NCBI GenBank assembly: GCA_025526995.1
Contig: JAHLKG010000021.1
Coordinates: forward strand, 248,001 to 312,000
DNA length: 64,000 nt
Direction: 5' to 3'
DNA from: Powellomyces hirtus
Taxonomy: Eukaryota; Chytridiomycota; Chytridiomycetes; Spizellomycetales; Powellomycetaceae
Shown here: one piece after another, positions 33,775-45,741 of the stretch
Layout of the letters: each line of letters begins with the position of its first letter
Position numbering within the stretch: position 1 is the stretch's first letter
The notes under the pieces: generated by a model
The model's database searches: none
What the model was told of the DNA's origin: nothing
The model's input: only the letters and a program-made list of their open reading frames with translations
Program-made: the position numbers and the translations under genes

Positions 33775-35660
33775 ATGACACAAGAAAGAAAATACTATCT
33801 GGGGGTAGACGTCGGAACCACTTCGGGTTCGTTCGTGACATCCTCTGTGTCAATGAGACATCTGTCCTGACCCCTATTGACCCATTGCTGGTCTTTGTTC
33901 CTTCCCACTTCCAGCTCGCGCCGCTGTCGTCGACTCCAAAGGAACGATTGTTGCAACGCATGTCTGCCCTCTTGAAATTAACAAACCACGTGCAGATTAT
34001 TACGAGCAGTCTTCGGACAATATCTGGAACAGCTGCTGCACAGCTGTGAGAAAAGCGATTGAGGAGTCCAAGGTCGAGCCTGCCAAGATCAAAGGTGATG
34101 TTCCTATTCCTGCTGAAGAAACACTCAGTGACTGACCATACTTTACAGGTCTGGGATTCGACGCCACTTGCTCGCTTGTAGCTTTAGACACCTCGTTTTT
34201 CCCGGTCTCCGTATCGCCGTCTGGGAATGCCAAATGGAATGTCATCATGTGGATGGATCATCGAGCGGCGGGTGAGGCCGAGGAGATGTCATCAACGGGT
34301 CACCCTGTCCTCCAGCGGACAGGCGGGAAAATTTCACCAGAGATGTCCGCTGCAAAGCTAGTGTGGCTTGCGCGGCACATGCGGGAATCGTTCGACAAAG
34401 CAACCACATTGATCGAGCTCCCAGATTTCCTTACCCTGAAAGCAACGGGATCACCGAAACGATCGCTGAATTCCCTGGCTTGTAAATGGACCTACACTGC
34501 GCAAAACGGATTCGATGACGCATTCTGGTCTGCGGTCGGGATGGATCACATGGTCAGAGATGCGTATCGAAGATGTCTGGGAGAGGAAGCTGTAGCTTCG
34601 GTCGGTGAGCTCGTTGGGAGCGGTCTGACCCCTGCCGCGGCGAGTGAGCTTGGAATCGACTCTTGTGCTGGAATGAACATCGGAGCCGCTGTGATAGATG
34701 CGTATGCTGGAGCCATTGGAACATTGGGTGGGTCGTTGGACAAGTCTTCTCCAAAAATCGACGCAGTGCACAATCGCATGGCTCTCATATGTGGTCAGTA
34801 ATTTGCCGCTCATTCTGAAGCCCTTGCATTTGAGTTTGGCGGAACATGTACATTTGTTTTAACCACTTTCTTAACACCTCGCTCTTGCAGGCACCTCTTC
34901 GTGTCACATTGCGATTTCACGACAGGAGATGTTTGTTTCTGGGATCTGGGGACCATACACTGACATCCTGCTTCCGGGATTCCACGTCCACGAAGGCGGA
35001 CAGTCCATCACTGGCGCTCTTTTGACACACATTGTCACCACCCATCCTGCCTTCGCGGAGCTGGACTCGCAGAATCCGTTCGGACACCTCAACACCATCG
35101 TCCACGACCTTGCCAAACAGCATCCTTTCCCCGCGCTTATCACGCGCGACACTCATCTCACGCCTGACTTCCACGGAAATAGGTCCCCGCTCGCTGACCC
35201 GTCCGTTAGAGGCGTTCACATTGGGTGCGATATCGATGTGACGGTGAATGCACTGGCCAAACTTTATTATGCCACTGTCTTGGCATTATGTTACGGAACG
35301 CGGCAGATCATAGATGCTCTAAATGCCGCAGGCCACAAGATTGACACTCTTTTCTTGAGTGGTGGACTGGTTCAAAATGCACTGTTTGTTCAATCAGTGG
35401 CGGATTGCACGCGTTGCAAGGTCGCCCTGCCCGTTGAAAGAGACGCGGTTTTGCTTGGCGCAGCAATGCTTGGCGCTGCGGCGGCTGACGCGGAAAGAAA
35501 GCCGGCCATACTGTGGGAGTCGATGGTTGAGATGGGGAAAGTCGGAAAGATCATCGAGCCATGTAAGGGCATCGAGGCGGACTTCCATGAGAAAAAGTAC
35601 AAAGCATTCCAGATATTGTACATGGTACAAGACGACATCAAGAATATAATGGGGAATTAG
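33775..35660 (+). CDS. FGGY: FGGY-family carbohydrate kinase (ribulokinase type)
   Basis: Four exons, 33775-33826, 33915-34094, 34149-34793 and 34891-35660, in phase, give 548 residues, the usual size of the FGGY (human)/Ydr109c (yeast) group. Motifs: N-terminal phosphate-1 loop GVDVGTTS, GLGFDATCSLVALD, the substrate region MWMDHRA, and the C-terminal adenosine/phosphate-2 motif LFLSGGLVQNALFVQ. The family phosphorylates pentoses, and members of this branch act on D-ribulose, perhaps as metabolite repair. The ATG at 33775 puts the ATPase motif nine residues in. An in-frame ATG at 33709 would add 22 residues. Confidence 0.92.
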
Positions 35661-35699
35661 GTCTCGTGGAGGAATATTGGAATTTTGTAACTTGAAAGA

Positions 35700-35714
35700 G
35701 GGGGGGGGGGGGGG
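35700..35714 (+). repeat. G15 homopolymer between convergent genes
   Basis: Fifteen G in a row in the 131-bp space between the sugar kinase stop and the SEC2 stop. It is a likely slippage site, and the length may be an assembly estimate. Confidence 0.9.
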
Positions 35715-35791
35715 TGAATTGCATTAATCATTTCCAAAGTATCAGACGTCCCGAAATGTGGTCCGAATTAGGTACAGTAAGGCGCTCGAGT

Positions 35792-37894
35792 TCACGCGTC
35801 GCGGGACTCCGCTTCTCTTGACTCGGCACTACTTGAGACAGGGTGAGAATCGTCAGAGTTCGTAAGCACATCCTGGCCCGTTGACTGCACGTTCTGATCA
35901 TCAATTGTTTCGACGCTCATGCCGGCAGAAGTGGGTGACTTCATTCCTGCAGAGTCAACACTGCTGATGCTTGGAGCCTTTGGAGGTTTGAGACCGGAAC
36001 TGGTTCCCATCTTGTTTGCGAGACTGAAGGTAGAGTCATTTGGGGTCGCTAACGCGGGTACGGAGCTAGACGCTGGGGAGAGCAGGCTGCTGTTGGGCCG
36101 AGGTTTGCGTTTGACAAAAGATTTATCGCCTTCCGCAAACTTTCCAGCGCCAATGCGTGCGTAGAACATTCTGCGCTTGAGAGTGAGTACCTCCAGGTAC
36201 AAGTCTTGCGGACGACGTGTGGAGTAGAGACCTTGTCGGACGTGCCGGGCGAAATTGTAGAATTCGCAAACTGCGACAAGACGGTCTCGGCATTGCAAAC
36301 ATATAGGATTCCAGGTGTCTTCTGGCGTGTCTGACGTTCGGAACTGGAAGCGAATGGCGGGCAATTGGTGTGGGACGGGAGAGGATGAGGTTCGTCCGCA
36401 AGCTGAACATGAATTGGCTATGCTGGAGAGTGAGTTGTGGGATGAGCTCAGCGCTAGTGATCCTGAGCTGAAGGCATTGCTCAATCGTTCCATGACCGTT
36501 TTATTGAAGATGGCGTTGGACGCTGCAGGTTTCGATGACGTGGTAGGAACTGTTGCGGTTGGGGAGGATGTGGGATGATCGGGCTCGGGTGTTCCAGAGC
36601 GTCGATTGCTTGTAGAATCATTTCTAGTCGGGGAAACCGACAGTCGAGGAGAACCGGTGCGGCTAGTGGATTCCTGCCGCGTACGGCGTGCATCCAGATT
36701 GGCCAGTTGTGCCGGGCTGATCTCCTCAACGAAGCAAGTATTGGCAAATATAGCGTCGATCAGCCGCTTTGTCGACGTTCGCGGGTTACCTCCAAAGCGG
36801 AGACAGGGCGACACATCGTCTTCCAGCGCGTTTTTCATAAAGGACAATGAATGCATTTTGCTAAGCCGCATCTCCGGATTGGCAGTGAGAAACTCCTCGA
36901 ACTCAGCGAACAGCACAGAATCAATCGCTTCTTCAGGCGGAGGGGCCTGATTGTTCGAGCCATCATCTACGGAGCTATTGGATGAGTAAACACTCAATCG
37001 GTTAGGGTCTACTAGACCGATATTGGAATGCGAGGCGCCTTCCATGCTTTCCATCCGCAGCCGCAGTTCTTTGAGTTGATCTCGTTCCATTTGCAGCTGA
37101 ACTTGCATCTCCCCCATCTGTACCCGCAAAGTAGACTCTCGTTGCTGATGTTCGTGGCGATGCCTCGCTTCTGTGGCAACCATGGAGTTGGCCTCTTCAA
37201 ATAGAGACCGTGTCAACTCCTCGAGTTCTTCCTGCACCGCGTCTTTGGAATGTTGCAATTCCGCACGGACTTCAACTTCGTCAATCAACTTTTGACCGAG
37301 TCTATCCAGATCGGCATTTACAGAAGCAAGCTCCGCATCTTTGGCAGACACAGCCTCCTCGAGATCGTGCACTTTGGTCCGCAGTATTGACATCTCGTGC
37401 GTCGATACGTCTTGCCGTTGTTCCAGGGCTCTGACTTTCCTCTTCTCTTCCACCAGTCTCGCGGATAGCCTTGCTCGCTCCTTCTCCAGTTTTGCAATTG
37501 GTGCTAGAACCCCAGAACAAGCTGCGCAGACTGTCGGGTCACTCTCATTCATCACTGTTCTACATTGACAAGTTTCACTCGGCTCCTTCACTTCCTCAAG
37601 CTGGTCTGCTTCAGACGTCATGGATAGAAAGTCATTTGATCCCGACTCCACGTCGTGAGATATTACTTCTGGTTTCTCCAAACTCTGCAAAGATGCCCGT
37701 TGATCCGACGGCGATTCCCCTGAAATTGACATGCGTGGCGAGTTTTGTGCGGAAGAGTCCTGAGATTGTCGTCGATTTGCATGCTTCACAGATATGGCCT
37801 GAAGCCGCGATTTCAGACTAGCGAGGCGCTCGGCAGTTACTGCAAACTCGGGTGCGGTTGGGGATGTCGGCTGTGACAGTGGTGGATCCGACAT
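35792..37894 (-). CDS. SEC2: Rab GDP/GTP exchange factor Sec2/Rabin-like
   Basis: A single exon. The first ATG is at 37894, giving 700 residues. The frame runs 39 codons further upstream, so a spliced 5' exon is possible. Residues about 140-300 form a long coiled coil containing the Sec2 GEF signature (EELEELTRSLFEEANSMVA), which activates Sec4/Rab8 GTPases on secretory vesicles. CxC and CxxC pairs precede it. A second ordered block, near residues 470-590, has CSACG and CLQCRDRL, then NFARHVRQGLY and a conserved-looking helix, matching the C-terminal region of Rabin/Sec2 proteins. The rest is Ser-rich and disordered. It is divergent from MTC6 over 238 bp. Confidence 0.88.
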   Translation of the reverse strand: MSDPPLSQPTSPTAPEFAVTAERLASLKSRLQAISVKHANRRQSQDSSAQNSPRMSISGESPSDQRASLQSLEKPEVISHDVESGSNDFLSMTSEADQLEEVKEPSETCQCRTVMNESDPTVCAACSGVLAPIAKLEKERARLSARLVEEKRKVRALEQRQDVSTHEMSILRTKVHDLEEAVSAKDAELASVNADLDRLGQKLIDEVEVRAELQHSKDAVQEELEELTRSLFEEANSMVATEARHRHEHQQRESTLRVQMGEMQVQLQMERDQLKELRLRMESMEGASHSNIGLVDPNRLSVYSSNSSVDDGSNNQAPPPEEAIDSVLFAEFEEFLTANPEMRLSKMHSLSFMKNALEDDVSPCLRFGGNPRTSTKRLIDAIFANTCFVEEISPAQLANLDARRTRQESTSRTGSPRLSVSPTRNDSTSNRRSGTPEPDHPTSSPTATVPTTSSKPAASNAIFNKTVMERLSNAFSSGSLALSSSHNSLSSIANSCSACGRTSSSPVPHQLPAIRFQFRTSDTPEDTWNPICLQCRDRLVAVCEFYNFARHVRQGLYSTRRPQDLYLEVLTLKRRMFYARIGAGKFAEGDKSFVKRKPRPNSSLLSPASSSVPALATPNDSTFSLANKMGTSSGLKPPKAPSISSVDSAGMKSPTSAGMSVETIDDQNVQSTGQDVLTNSDDSHPVSSSAESREAESRDA

Positions 37895-38132
37895 CAGCGG
37901 CGTTGTCGCACAAAAATGGCTTGACCCTGCACGAAATAGTTGTTCCGAATCCGCTCTATGAGGAGGCTGTGTGTGCTCCACCGAATGGTGACTGTTGATA
38001 ATGGTTGACAACTCAAGCTAACGGGTCGAATGACATTTGTGAAGCATCGCGCACAGGAGTCGGTCCGACTGACACTGGTAGCCGCGCGCCGCCACTGGAA
38101 CTCGCGCCAATGCAGATTCCCACAGAAATGCC

Positions 38133-39959
38133 ATGAAAGTTTGGACAGCACCTCTCTTCACGCCAGTGGTGTTATTGCTACAATGGGTGGCCTTCCTGCC
38201 ACTAGCCCTGGCCGAAGAACTGAGCCCCTCGGACACACAGGCCATTACGGTTGCAATTCGCACCCAACGCGACCTTTCCCTCTCACTGCCACTGAACAGG
38301 GCGACGGGCCCGGGTCTGGTGCTCGAAACCACTATTCTGAGTAAGAACTACACGATCGAAACATTCCAATTGACAGAAAAGCTGCTTGCGACTCTGGTTC
38401 GTCGGGTGGTCGTGGACATATACTGGGACAACAATGCAAAGATATGGCAAATGTGCCCAGAACCGTATCCGCCGAACACTGCTGCCTCTCAGACCTCCAT
38501 CACCGACACAGTGAGAGTGGGAGATGTGGTCTGCTCCGCCATTCCCCTGACTTTCGATGCGATTGGAAAGCAGGTGCCGCAATGGCTAGTCAGCAACTCG
38601 GGAGGCGAATATTTGAACGCTGTGGTTGCCATAATTCTTAACCTGCACGACCTGAAGGTGGCAAACCTGTCGCCTGCCAATGCTTCAACACCATTTCAAA
38701 CTCTGGGACAGAGTGTGAGATCCCCTCGAGTCTACACGCCGAAAATGCTCTCAAACTACCGAGCCGTGAACTCGAGCACCAGCCCGTATTCAAACGTGCG
38801 GAGTGGGAACGTTACAAATATCTCCGAGTCTTGGCCCAGTGGAGTGGAGCTCGTCAATGCCGGCACCCAAATTCTCATTGGGTTTGGCACTTCTGATCTC
38901 AACAATTCATCTGGTTACGATGTCGACGGCGACAAAGATGTAATCTTTTCGTCCGAAGAACTCAGAGGAGTTCCGTCCATTGTGACGACTATGTTTCCGG
39001 GCAGCGACGTTCCTTCATGCGCCGCTCCTGGCTCAGGAATCAGCATGCAGGGCACTGGATTTGACTTAGCATATCCAAGATACAATGGTGCTACCGGGTC
39101 AGGTCAGACGACTGTATCCTGGAGCTGGCCGTATGTTATGGATGCCCCATCAAAACCCTTCACGCCAGCCTTGATCAAACAACTCGTCAGTTGCGGCTTC
39201 ATACCATTGTACAATGTAACGTTTTCTCTCGAAATGCTGAGCGCTTCCGTATGGAGTTGGGAACCTGGTCAGCCTTCGGCAAGTAGTGGCCGAGATTGTG
39301 CGTTCATACGGAAATCCACTGGCAGGTGGTGAGTATATGCTGTATTATTTGACCAGTCTGTACCTCGTCATTTTATTTAACGCTGTGCGTACTTGTATTC
39401 TGCAGGTCTGTTGATGTATGTAAAGCTGCTTACCCAGTTGCCTGTCAACTGCGCTCCGGCGACGCATCGGTTTCGGATCCCTTCAATGTATGTCCCTTCT
39501 TTGGTCTGATCAATCCTGTCTCTTCATGACTAAACGTTTGTCCTGGTGTAGTGGACGATAGTGCCGCAAACCCATAACTTTGTGTCAGCCGCTAGCGCTT
39601 GTCCAGAGCCGTATGTCTTTGCAGTCCCGAAGAATGCTCAAGAGAATGCTGCACTTGCAGCGGTCATCGCCGCCTCAGACGTAGGGAACGTTTGGATCAA
39701 TTTGAACCAAGTCTTGCCAACATGCTGGGCGGAGGGTTACCAATCAAAGTGTCCCTATACCGTGACGGACACCAGCTATCAAGCTTTCATTGGCGCTACG
39801 CTGAAACAGGGCATTGTCATTGTCATTGTCTTTGCTCTTTTTGTATTTTTTAAATGTCGGAGGCAAATGAGAGTATCCCGTCTCAGCAAACGGAAAGCGG
39901 AGGTGCGAAGGAAGATCCGCCAGAGAGACTATGTCACTGTGCCGGTAAGATCCTGTTAG
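38133..39959 (+). CDS. MTC6: Mtc6-like membrane-anchored secretory protein
   Basis: Exons 38133-39328, 39406-39487 and 39552-39959 are in phase and give 561 residues. There is an N-terminal signal peptide (VLLLQWVAFLPLALA), a large lumenal domain with many N-glycosylation sequons and paired Cys, then one membrane helix near the end (GIVIVIVFALFVFF) and a basic cytoplasmic tail (KCRRQMRVSRLSKRK). The start of the lumenal domain (QRDLSLSLPLNRATGPGL, then VVVDIYWDNNAKIWQMCP) matches the PLC-X-like fold of Mtc6. Mtc6 was named for telomere-capping genetics, and its true role is unclear. The last codons could instead use a GTAAGA donor at 39944 and a GCC-TGA mini-exon. Confidence 0.85.
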
Positions 39960-40195
39960 TGTCGCCCTATCTCTCCTCTACGTTCCTCAACCGTTTTCGT
40001 CACAGGCCTGAGCAAAAGGAGGCGATTCTGTCCACTCCTTGTTCTGCTCTGCATCAATACAAAGCTGGGCAGGCTTTCTGGTACATACTACGGCCCCAAT
40101 TTATTGGTCAGCTCCAGCTTTCGCTTGGGACAAGGTGTCTACATTCAGTGCTACAAGCTACATGGACAGGATATATGCTTATTGAATCGCTAGCC

Positions 40196-41464
40196 TCAGC
40201 GGAACAAGCTGCGACTCTGTGGGGCCCTAGTGACGGGACGGGAGGTTGCTATCTGCAGTCGTTTCAATTGATCCACGAGATCGTCATCATCGGTGATAGT
40301 CTCAAAGGCCTCCGTCGAGTCTGCCGTGTACTGGACCGAGAAATCAGCGAAGAGGTCGTCATCATCAATGATGTCACGGGCTTTGTTCAGGAAGTCTTCA
40401 ACTGAGTAATCGAGAGCGAGATGAGAAGATGCGGAGGCTCAAACCTCGCAACACAACAGTTGACGTTTACCATGAAGGAATCGCCAATCGGAGAAGATAG
40501 AACCGAGCTCGTCCCAAACATCCGGCTTCCGGCGCCGTACGACTGATTGGATCATATCGATGATCTAGACATGTGAGCATGGCATCGTGAATAAATTGCT
40601 TTTGTGAGGCAAGTAACATCGCGCATGCAGCATACCATGTACCACGCGATGTTGTTCTTCTGTGACATGACGAGATAATCGAGCACATCACGATATAACT
40701 CATCTAATAAATCGAAAGAATGCGCATCGAGACTGTCAGATCAATGGGGAGTGTAGAATTACTCGGATTGTCTCACCATCCGCTATTGCAACTTGAGCAC
40801 GAGCCATGGTGTCAAAGTCCATTCCTTGTGCATCGTATCGATATTTAGCCCACACGTAATGCATCAATGCACGGGTCACGGTAAATCACTCGCTCACCGA
40901 GGCTTTGGGCAACATGTTCTTCGAGGAAGGCAATCTTGAGCTCGAGAAGCGTTCCATCGTCCATATTGGAGTTAAAAAACTCCCATATATTCGTCATGAT
41001 CTGATCATGTTCCGCATACTGCGAACCCAACTGCAGACACTGAATGTATCCCGCAAAGACGTCGTCTCCATAACCTCTGTCCATCAATATCGACCACACA
41101 TGGGCTTGAACCCAGTAAGACTCGACCAGCCGGATGAATCCCTCGCCAAACTGAGCATTGCTTTTGATAGAGCTGATCAGGGACTCGACCTCTGCAAAGA
41201 CGGCCGAGCTCGAATTGCGCAAATAGGGTTGGACTTGATTCTGCAGATCTACATTGGTCCTCACGGTACCAGTAGCAAAGGCAGAAAGGAGTGCTAGGAA
41301 ATTCTATACAACAACCCTGGTGAGAAGGCCGTGGCCTCGACATATGGTACAGCAAACAAAACATCTACCTCAAACAAATTGACCTGCTGCAAATCGCAGT
41401 TCACGATGTTCAGCAACTTGAATGCGTTGACAAAGGGTGAGATTGCGGGATCGCCGACCGACAT
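40196..41464 (-). CDS. Orphan helical protein, 305 residues
   Basis: Six exons on the minus strand: 41464-41369, 41303-40898, 40824-40777, 40703-40636, 40564-40471 and 40401-40196. Donors GTAGAT, GTGAGC, GTGAGA, GTATGC and GTAAAC are used, every phase closes, and branch sites such as GGGCTAAAT and ATCTGACAG are visible. The product is soluble, acidic and almost wholly helical by composition (VESLISSIKSNAQFGEGFIR, LYRDVLDYLVMSQKN). It has Asp-rich stretches near the end (DIIDDDD, ITDDDD). No domain is recognised. The consistent splicing of six exons is strong evidence for a real gene. It may be a lineage-specific scaffold or a very diverged helical-repeat protein. Confidence 0.75.
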
Positions 41465-42012
41465 TAGGTGAATTGAATGGCTAAGATGTGTGCATGATCG
41501 TCAAAACAATGCGCGAGTCGCGGAGACGCGATCGAAGCAGCGTCTTCCTCCGCCACGCGTCGGTGACTCCCTCTCCGACCTCCAGGAAAGGGACAACCGA
41601 CTGGCCTTTCCTTCTCAGCACGCAGACCTTCCAACACACTTTTGCATATTTGCCAAGTCGCTCACAGGGAGGACGTTTGAGGCATTGAAAGTTTCCTGCA
41701 TCGTGTGCATCAGCTGCATCAGGTGCGGGAGCAGCGCACATCGGACATTAACTTCTTGTCCAGTTTGTGCAAGGGCATAAAAAGCCTGTTGATTTCATGT
41801 TGCGCTGTGCATCTTTTACACTTTGCGCACAACCTGTCCGATAGTTTGTTGTCACTTTTTGAGAACATGAGGTTTTCCACACTCTGCTGCGCATATGTGT
41901 CAAGTCACGGGATCCAGGTCACGGGGATGCTGAATTTGGACCGGCAAGAAGACAAGGCCAAGACAGATTTCCAGCCCTCTGTTTGCCAATTTTCAACAAC
42001 AAACGATAAGGC
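41465..42012. other. Divergent intergenic region
   Basis: About 550 bp between the orphan helical gene and RPB6. It presumably carries both promoters. No gene is seen. Confidence 0.5.
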
Positions 42013-42503
42013 ATGTCTGACTATGGAGGAAGTGACGCTGGCGGTGACGACTGGGATGACCAGCCCGTAGAGGATTTTGATGATGCGGCAGACTTTGATG
42101 CTGAGGTTGAGCGAACTGAAATCCTGGGCCAAGAAGATGTAAGAAGTCGTTTTCTGTATCTGCTCCAGATAGTCCCATCTCATTATGTTGTGTATAGGCA
42201 CAAGGGGAGATCGATCAGAACACATTACCAGCTGCTGCCCGGGGCCCTGGGCCAATTCCCAAAGAGCAACGACTCACAACGCCATATATGACGAAATACG
42301 AAAAAGCGAGAATCCTCGGAACACGAGCTTTGCAAATTAGCATGAACGCTCCGGTGATGGTTGACCTCAATGGCGAGTCCGACCCATTGGCGATAGCGAT
42401 GAAGGAGCTGCGGGAATCAAAGATCCCGCTTATGGTGCGGAGATACATGCCCGATGGCAGTTGGGAAGACTGGTCTGTGGAGGAGTTGATCTTGCCCGAG
42501 TAG
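42013..42503 (+). CDS. RPO26: RNA polymerase I/II/III shared subunit RPABC2 (Rpb6)
   Basis: Two exons, 42013-42138 and 42198-42503, join in phase 0 to give 143 residues, close to yeast Rpb6. The acidic N-terminal tail ([18 protein letters not shown]) is followed by the conserved core: [40 protein letters not shown] and [15 protein letters not shown]. Rpb6 is an essential subunit of all three nuclear RNA polymerases and stabilises the clamp and stalk contact. Nothing unusual is seen. Confidence 0.97.
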
Positions 42504-42687
42504 ACCGATGAAAGGGGGGATCGATTGAGAGAGAGGTAGCTGTCTTCTTCCGGTGAGCCAGCCCGGAAGGAAGTATTACATATAGCTAGCCAAGCTTTGT
42601 CAAAGCTCGACAAAGGTCTATGACGAGGAACACCAGGGGTTGAACGTCTTGAACATGTAAATTATAGTAGTGCAAAAAAATCACGCA

Positions 42688-44060
42688 TCATCCCGATACT
42701 TGCGGACTTTGATTTGGGCCTTCCGACAGTAAGTCGGCCTTTAAAAGATCTAAATAGCCTTCCAGCATTTGGTTTCCTCCAAGTCTCTTGATCTCGTGGC
42801 GAGCATCATGCTCAATCTTCGCCAGATAGGTCCTTACATATTCAAAGGACTTGGTTTTTTTCATCAGCAGAATAGCATGATTTTTCAACTCCAAGGAGGT
42901 CGTCTTTTGTTTCAAGATACCTTCAGGTGAATGAAGTCAGTTAAGCATATCTGAGTTACGAATGGCAATAGCAGGTCCTTCCAACGTACTTAGTAGTTGG
43001 CGATTCGACGTATCAGCTCGTATGCAATGAAGAATGGGAAACGAGAATTTCCCTTCTGTCAGATCTTCCGCAAAGCCTTTATTATTTGTGTACTGAAACA
43101 TGATGCGATCATGAGCATGGAGATTGAAAGAGAGTAGGTTCCGTGACCAACCTTATACGACTGCAGGTTCATATAATCATCGCGAATCTGGTAATGGGCG
43201 CCGATAATATCAACCAACTGTGTGTAATCTCTGCGAAAGTTATTAGAGTCGGTTCCCAGACGACATGAGACGATATAGACATACTTTTCGCTATTCGAAG
43301 CAATCTGCATTAGCTTGATGGCAAGCCGCAACAGTCCGCCAGTTTCTATGAAAGTACGCATTCATTAGCACTCAGGTCGAAAGGGCCCCTGCAATGAATA
43401 GACAGAGCAAAATACATTACTGTTCTTGACCATTTCCATGTACTCCTCTTCCGTCGGACAGATTCCGTTGTCTCTCCAATGTATCTCCATGCCTTGACCG
43501 CGGTGGAGTTGTAAGAGTTCTTCGGTAAATATTGTTACGGCGCGTGGATCGTCCAGAGACTGCAATTTCTGTAGCGCCAGGAAATACCTAAGTTGTCAAA
43601 TATTAGAGTATGGTACCGTGCAAAACAACGCGACTTCACCAGATTTACACATAGTTAGCGCAATTTATGGTAGCGGCATGTCCATAGATTTTGTGTGCGA
43701 CTAATATTTCGATTGAGACGGAGCCAAAACTAGCAATGCGCACGAAACAAAACTCACCAGGATTGCCACGTCGTAGCTGGGAGTCATCTTCCACGTCATC
43801 GATACTGGACGCCATGAGTGAGCAAGAGGCTTCTCAGAAATCTCAACGCATCCAAGCTTGACCTACAGTAAGCTGGCAGTATGCAACATTTCGACTGCCT
43901 CTCTGATTGTTTGCAGTTTCTCTGCTGGCACATTGAGCCATAGTCCAAAAGCTTCGACAAGCTTTGAGCGAATTTCCTTTCCAGGGTTGGCCGTCAAATA
44001 TAAGAAAGGCTCCAGAAGCACACTGTCTGTGGGAGAGAGGTCGCTGGAGAGATAGCTCAT
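42688..44060 (-). CDS. BTS1: Geranylgeranyl diphosphate synthase
   Basis: Eight exons on the minus strand: 44060-43867, 43804-43758, 43700-43649, 43587-43421, 43345-43285, 43230-43152, 43092-42990 and 42920-42688. All are in phase and give 311 residues. The first Asp-rich motif is [14 protein letters not shown] and the second is [10 protein letters not shown]. Also present are the chain-length/binding helices [25 protein letters not shown] and GKFSFPILH. The enzyme condenses farnesyl-PP with isopentenyl-PP to GGPP for protein prenylation and carotenoid or quinone precursors. The pattern fits eukaryotic GGPP synthase rather than farnesyl-PP synthase, which is longer and has aromatic residues just before the first motif. 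Confidence 0.93.
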
Positions 44061-44524
44061 TGTAGTGTCTGGAGTCGGAAATGAGATGCACGCGAAGTTC
44101 GGGATTATTTTCCGCTTGAGGCGCGCGGCAAACGTGGCTTACTTTGGAATATTCGTGGATTGTGCCAAGCATCTGCTCTGAGTTATTGATGGACCATGGT
44201 TGTATTCGTCAAAAAAAAAAAAAAGAAAAGCAAAACAAACATCAAGCTGGAAACTGAAACTGCTGATGACTGGTGATAGTAGATATCCGTTTCCAGTTTG
44301 CGGGAGGCGCAATCGACAAATCCTATCCTTTATTGGATAATGCTATAGGAGCGGCTAGAAATAAATCTACTCTGAAAGAGAAACTGAGGGCCATTTTTTT
44401 CGACGACTTCTCAATCTTCGTAGAATCTGACATTCAATTTCTTCCGCATCCTCACTAGTCTCCCCACTGACATGTTCCAAACGGCAATATCGACACGTGC
44501 ACTGTGTAAGAGCACACTCTTTGT
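44061..44524. other. Intergenic region with poly-A tract
   Basis: Lies between two minus-strand genes. It contains an A-rich tract from about 44211 (A13 then AAAAG). No gene is seen. Confidence 0.5.
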
Positions 44525-44890
44525 TCAGACCTTCTCTGCTACACACTTTTCTCCCAACAAACGACTCTTGTTTCTCTCGGCACTGTCGTCTCGGCATTTT
44601 TGTAAGTTGTTGCAGAGATGTGCTTCCGGGAGTCGATGTTTTCCACAGTACTTCTGCATGCTATACAACATAACAGGATTAAGCGAATCAAAACAGGATA
44701 TTGAGAAAGACAGCAGGGCACTGCACACATACCAGTAGCGACACTCGCCTATGATCTTGACAGCGCGATCTGTGCATCCTTCTTTGAAACAGCGCGGAGC
44801 GTTTGACTTTCCTGAGCGTGGGGTGCCGGGTGCGGACGAGGGAGCGGACGAAGGGGCGGAGTTGGGTTCGGAGGCTGGGTTGGAAGACAT
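44525..44890 (-). CDS. TMC1: AN1-type zinc finger protein (Tmc1 type)
   Basis: Two exons on the minus strand, 44890-44733 and 44660-44525, join in phase and give 97 residues. A Ser/Pro/Ala-rich N-terminal tail of about 30 residues is followed by the AN1-like finger: CFKEGCTDRAVKIIGECRYC, then YCGKHRLPEAHLCNNLQKC and a helical end. The Cys/His order fits the stress-related yeast protein Tmc1 (Yor052c), linked to metal and proteasome stress. The intron sits inside a zinc-binding Cys codon (TG|C). A longer minus-strand frame in another register overlaps it and is treated as spurious. Confidence 0.85.
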   Translation of the reverse strand: MSSNPASEPNSAPSSAPSSAPGTPRSGKSNAPRCFKEGCTDRAVKIIGECRYWYVCSALLSFSISCFDSLNPVMLYSMQKYCGKHRLPEAHLCNNLQKCRDDSAERNKSRLLGEKCVAEKV

Positions 44891-45741
44891 TGTTGATGCG
44901 ACAGTATAGTTGATTCACGCAGAGAGTTTGTGCGTGGGAAACAAGAAGTACCCGCAAATGTTTCAAGGACACGAAGATGCGGGAATGCTTCCCCAATAGG
45001 CGAAGGACGATCGACAGGAGTCATCACGAAGATTCCCCACACCCAGCAACTCGGTTCGCTGACTAAGCCCAAGAACCACTCCTTGTCTCCGCTCGGAGGA
45101 TGAAGCGTTCCACGTGCGCGACGCTTCCTTGGTGAGAACCCTTTGAATGCCAGAGATGGCATAGGGTCTGGTTGCAATTGGTCCTCATAAGGAAGAAATG
45201 ATGGAAGATGCGTTATCCCAGCAGCTTCGAGGGCATAAGTTACCATGGCAGGGAAAGAGGACAGTGTAGCTTGTACGATGGCGGGTGGCTGTACAAAATA
45301 TACTGAACTCCTCCCACTGGTTTGTGCAAACCACGACTCTACATTCCCATTGGCCAGATCCCTAAGGCAGGGACGTCGGGCACGTTGCAAAACGTGTACG
45401 CGGAGCGGAACTCATACCGTTCGCTTGAACGAAGCACCCGCATATTCCCTTCAAAGAACTACTGCTTTACCAGCCCGGCGAATTCTTGCAAATTGGATCA
45501 GAGTCAGCAGAATTTTCTATGAAATCTTTACCAATACCCTTGGATTTTTGCCATGACATGGCACCAGATTGAGGGTTGGACGCTTCCGGCCATTACGAAA
45601 TTAAAGGTCATTCACGGGGTTGGAACGGGAGAAGAAACAAACGGCTTTGGAAGCGGGCCAGCACAGGGAAATAAGCGCGGGTTATCTATCTATATTCAAG
45701 GAGTCCTTTACAACACAAAAGTCTATGTACACTACAAGTCT
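44891..45741. other. Intergenic region, no gene seen
   Basis: About 850 bp between TMC1 and the 3' end of the ABC transporter. The longest frame (minus, to 45390) overlaps TMC1 in a different register and has no family-like blocks. Confidence 0.45.

Noticed and set aside
39854..40405. Plus-strand frame of 183 codons
   Set aside because: It is a register shift of the MTC6 tail plus the antisense of the orphan helical gene's last exon.
44749..45390. Minus-strand frame of 213 codons
   Set aside because: It runs through TMC1 in another register. The AN1 zinc finger shows which frame is real, and the rest has no recognisable block.
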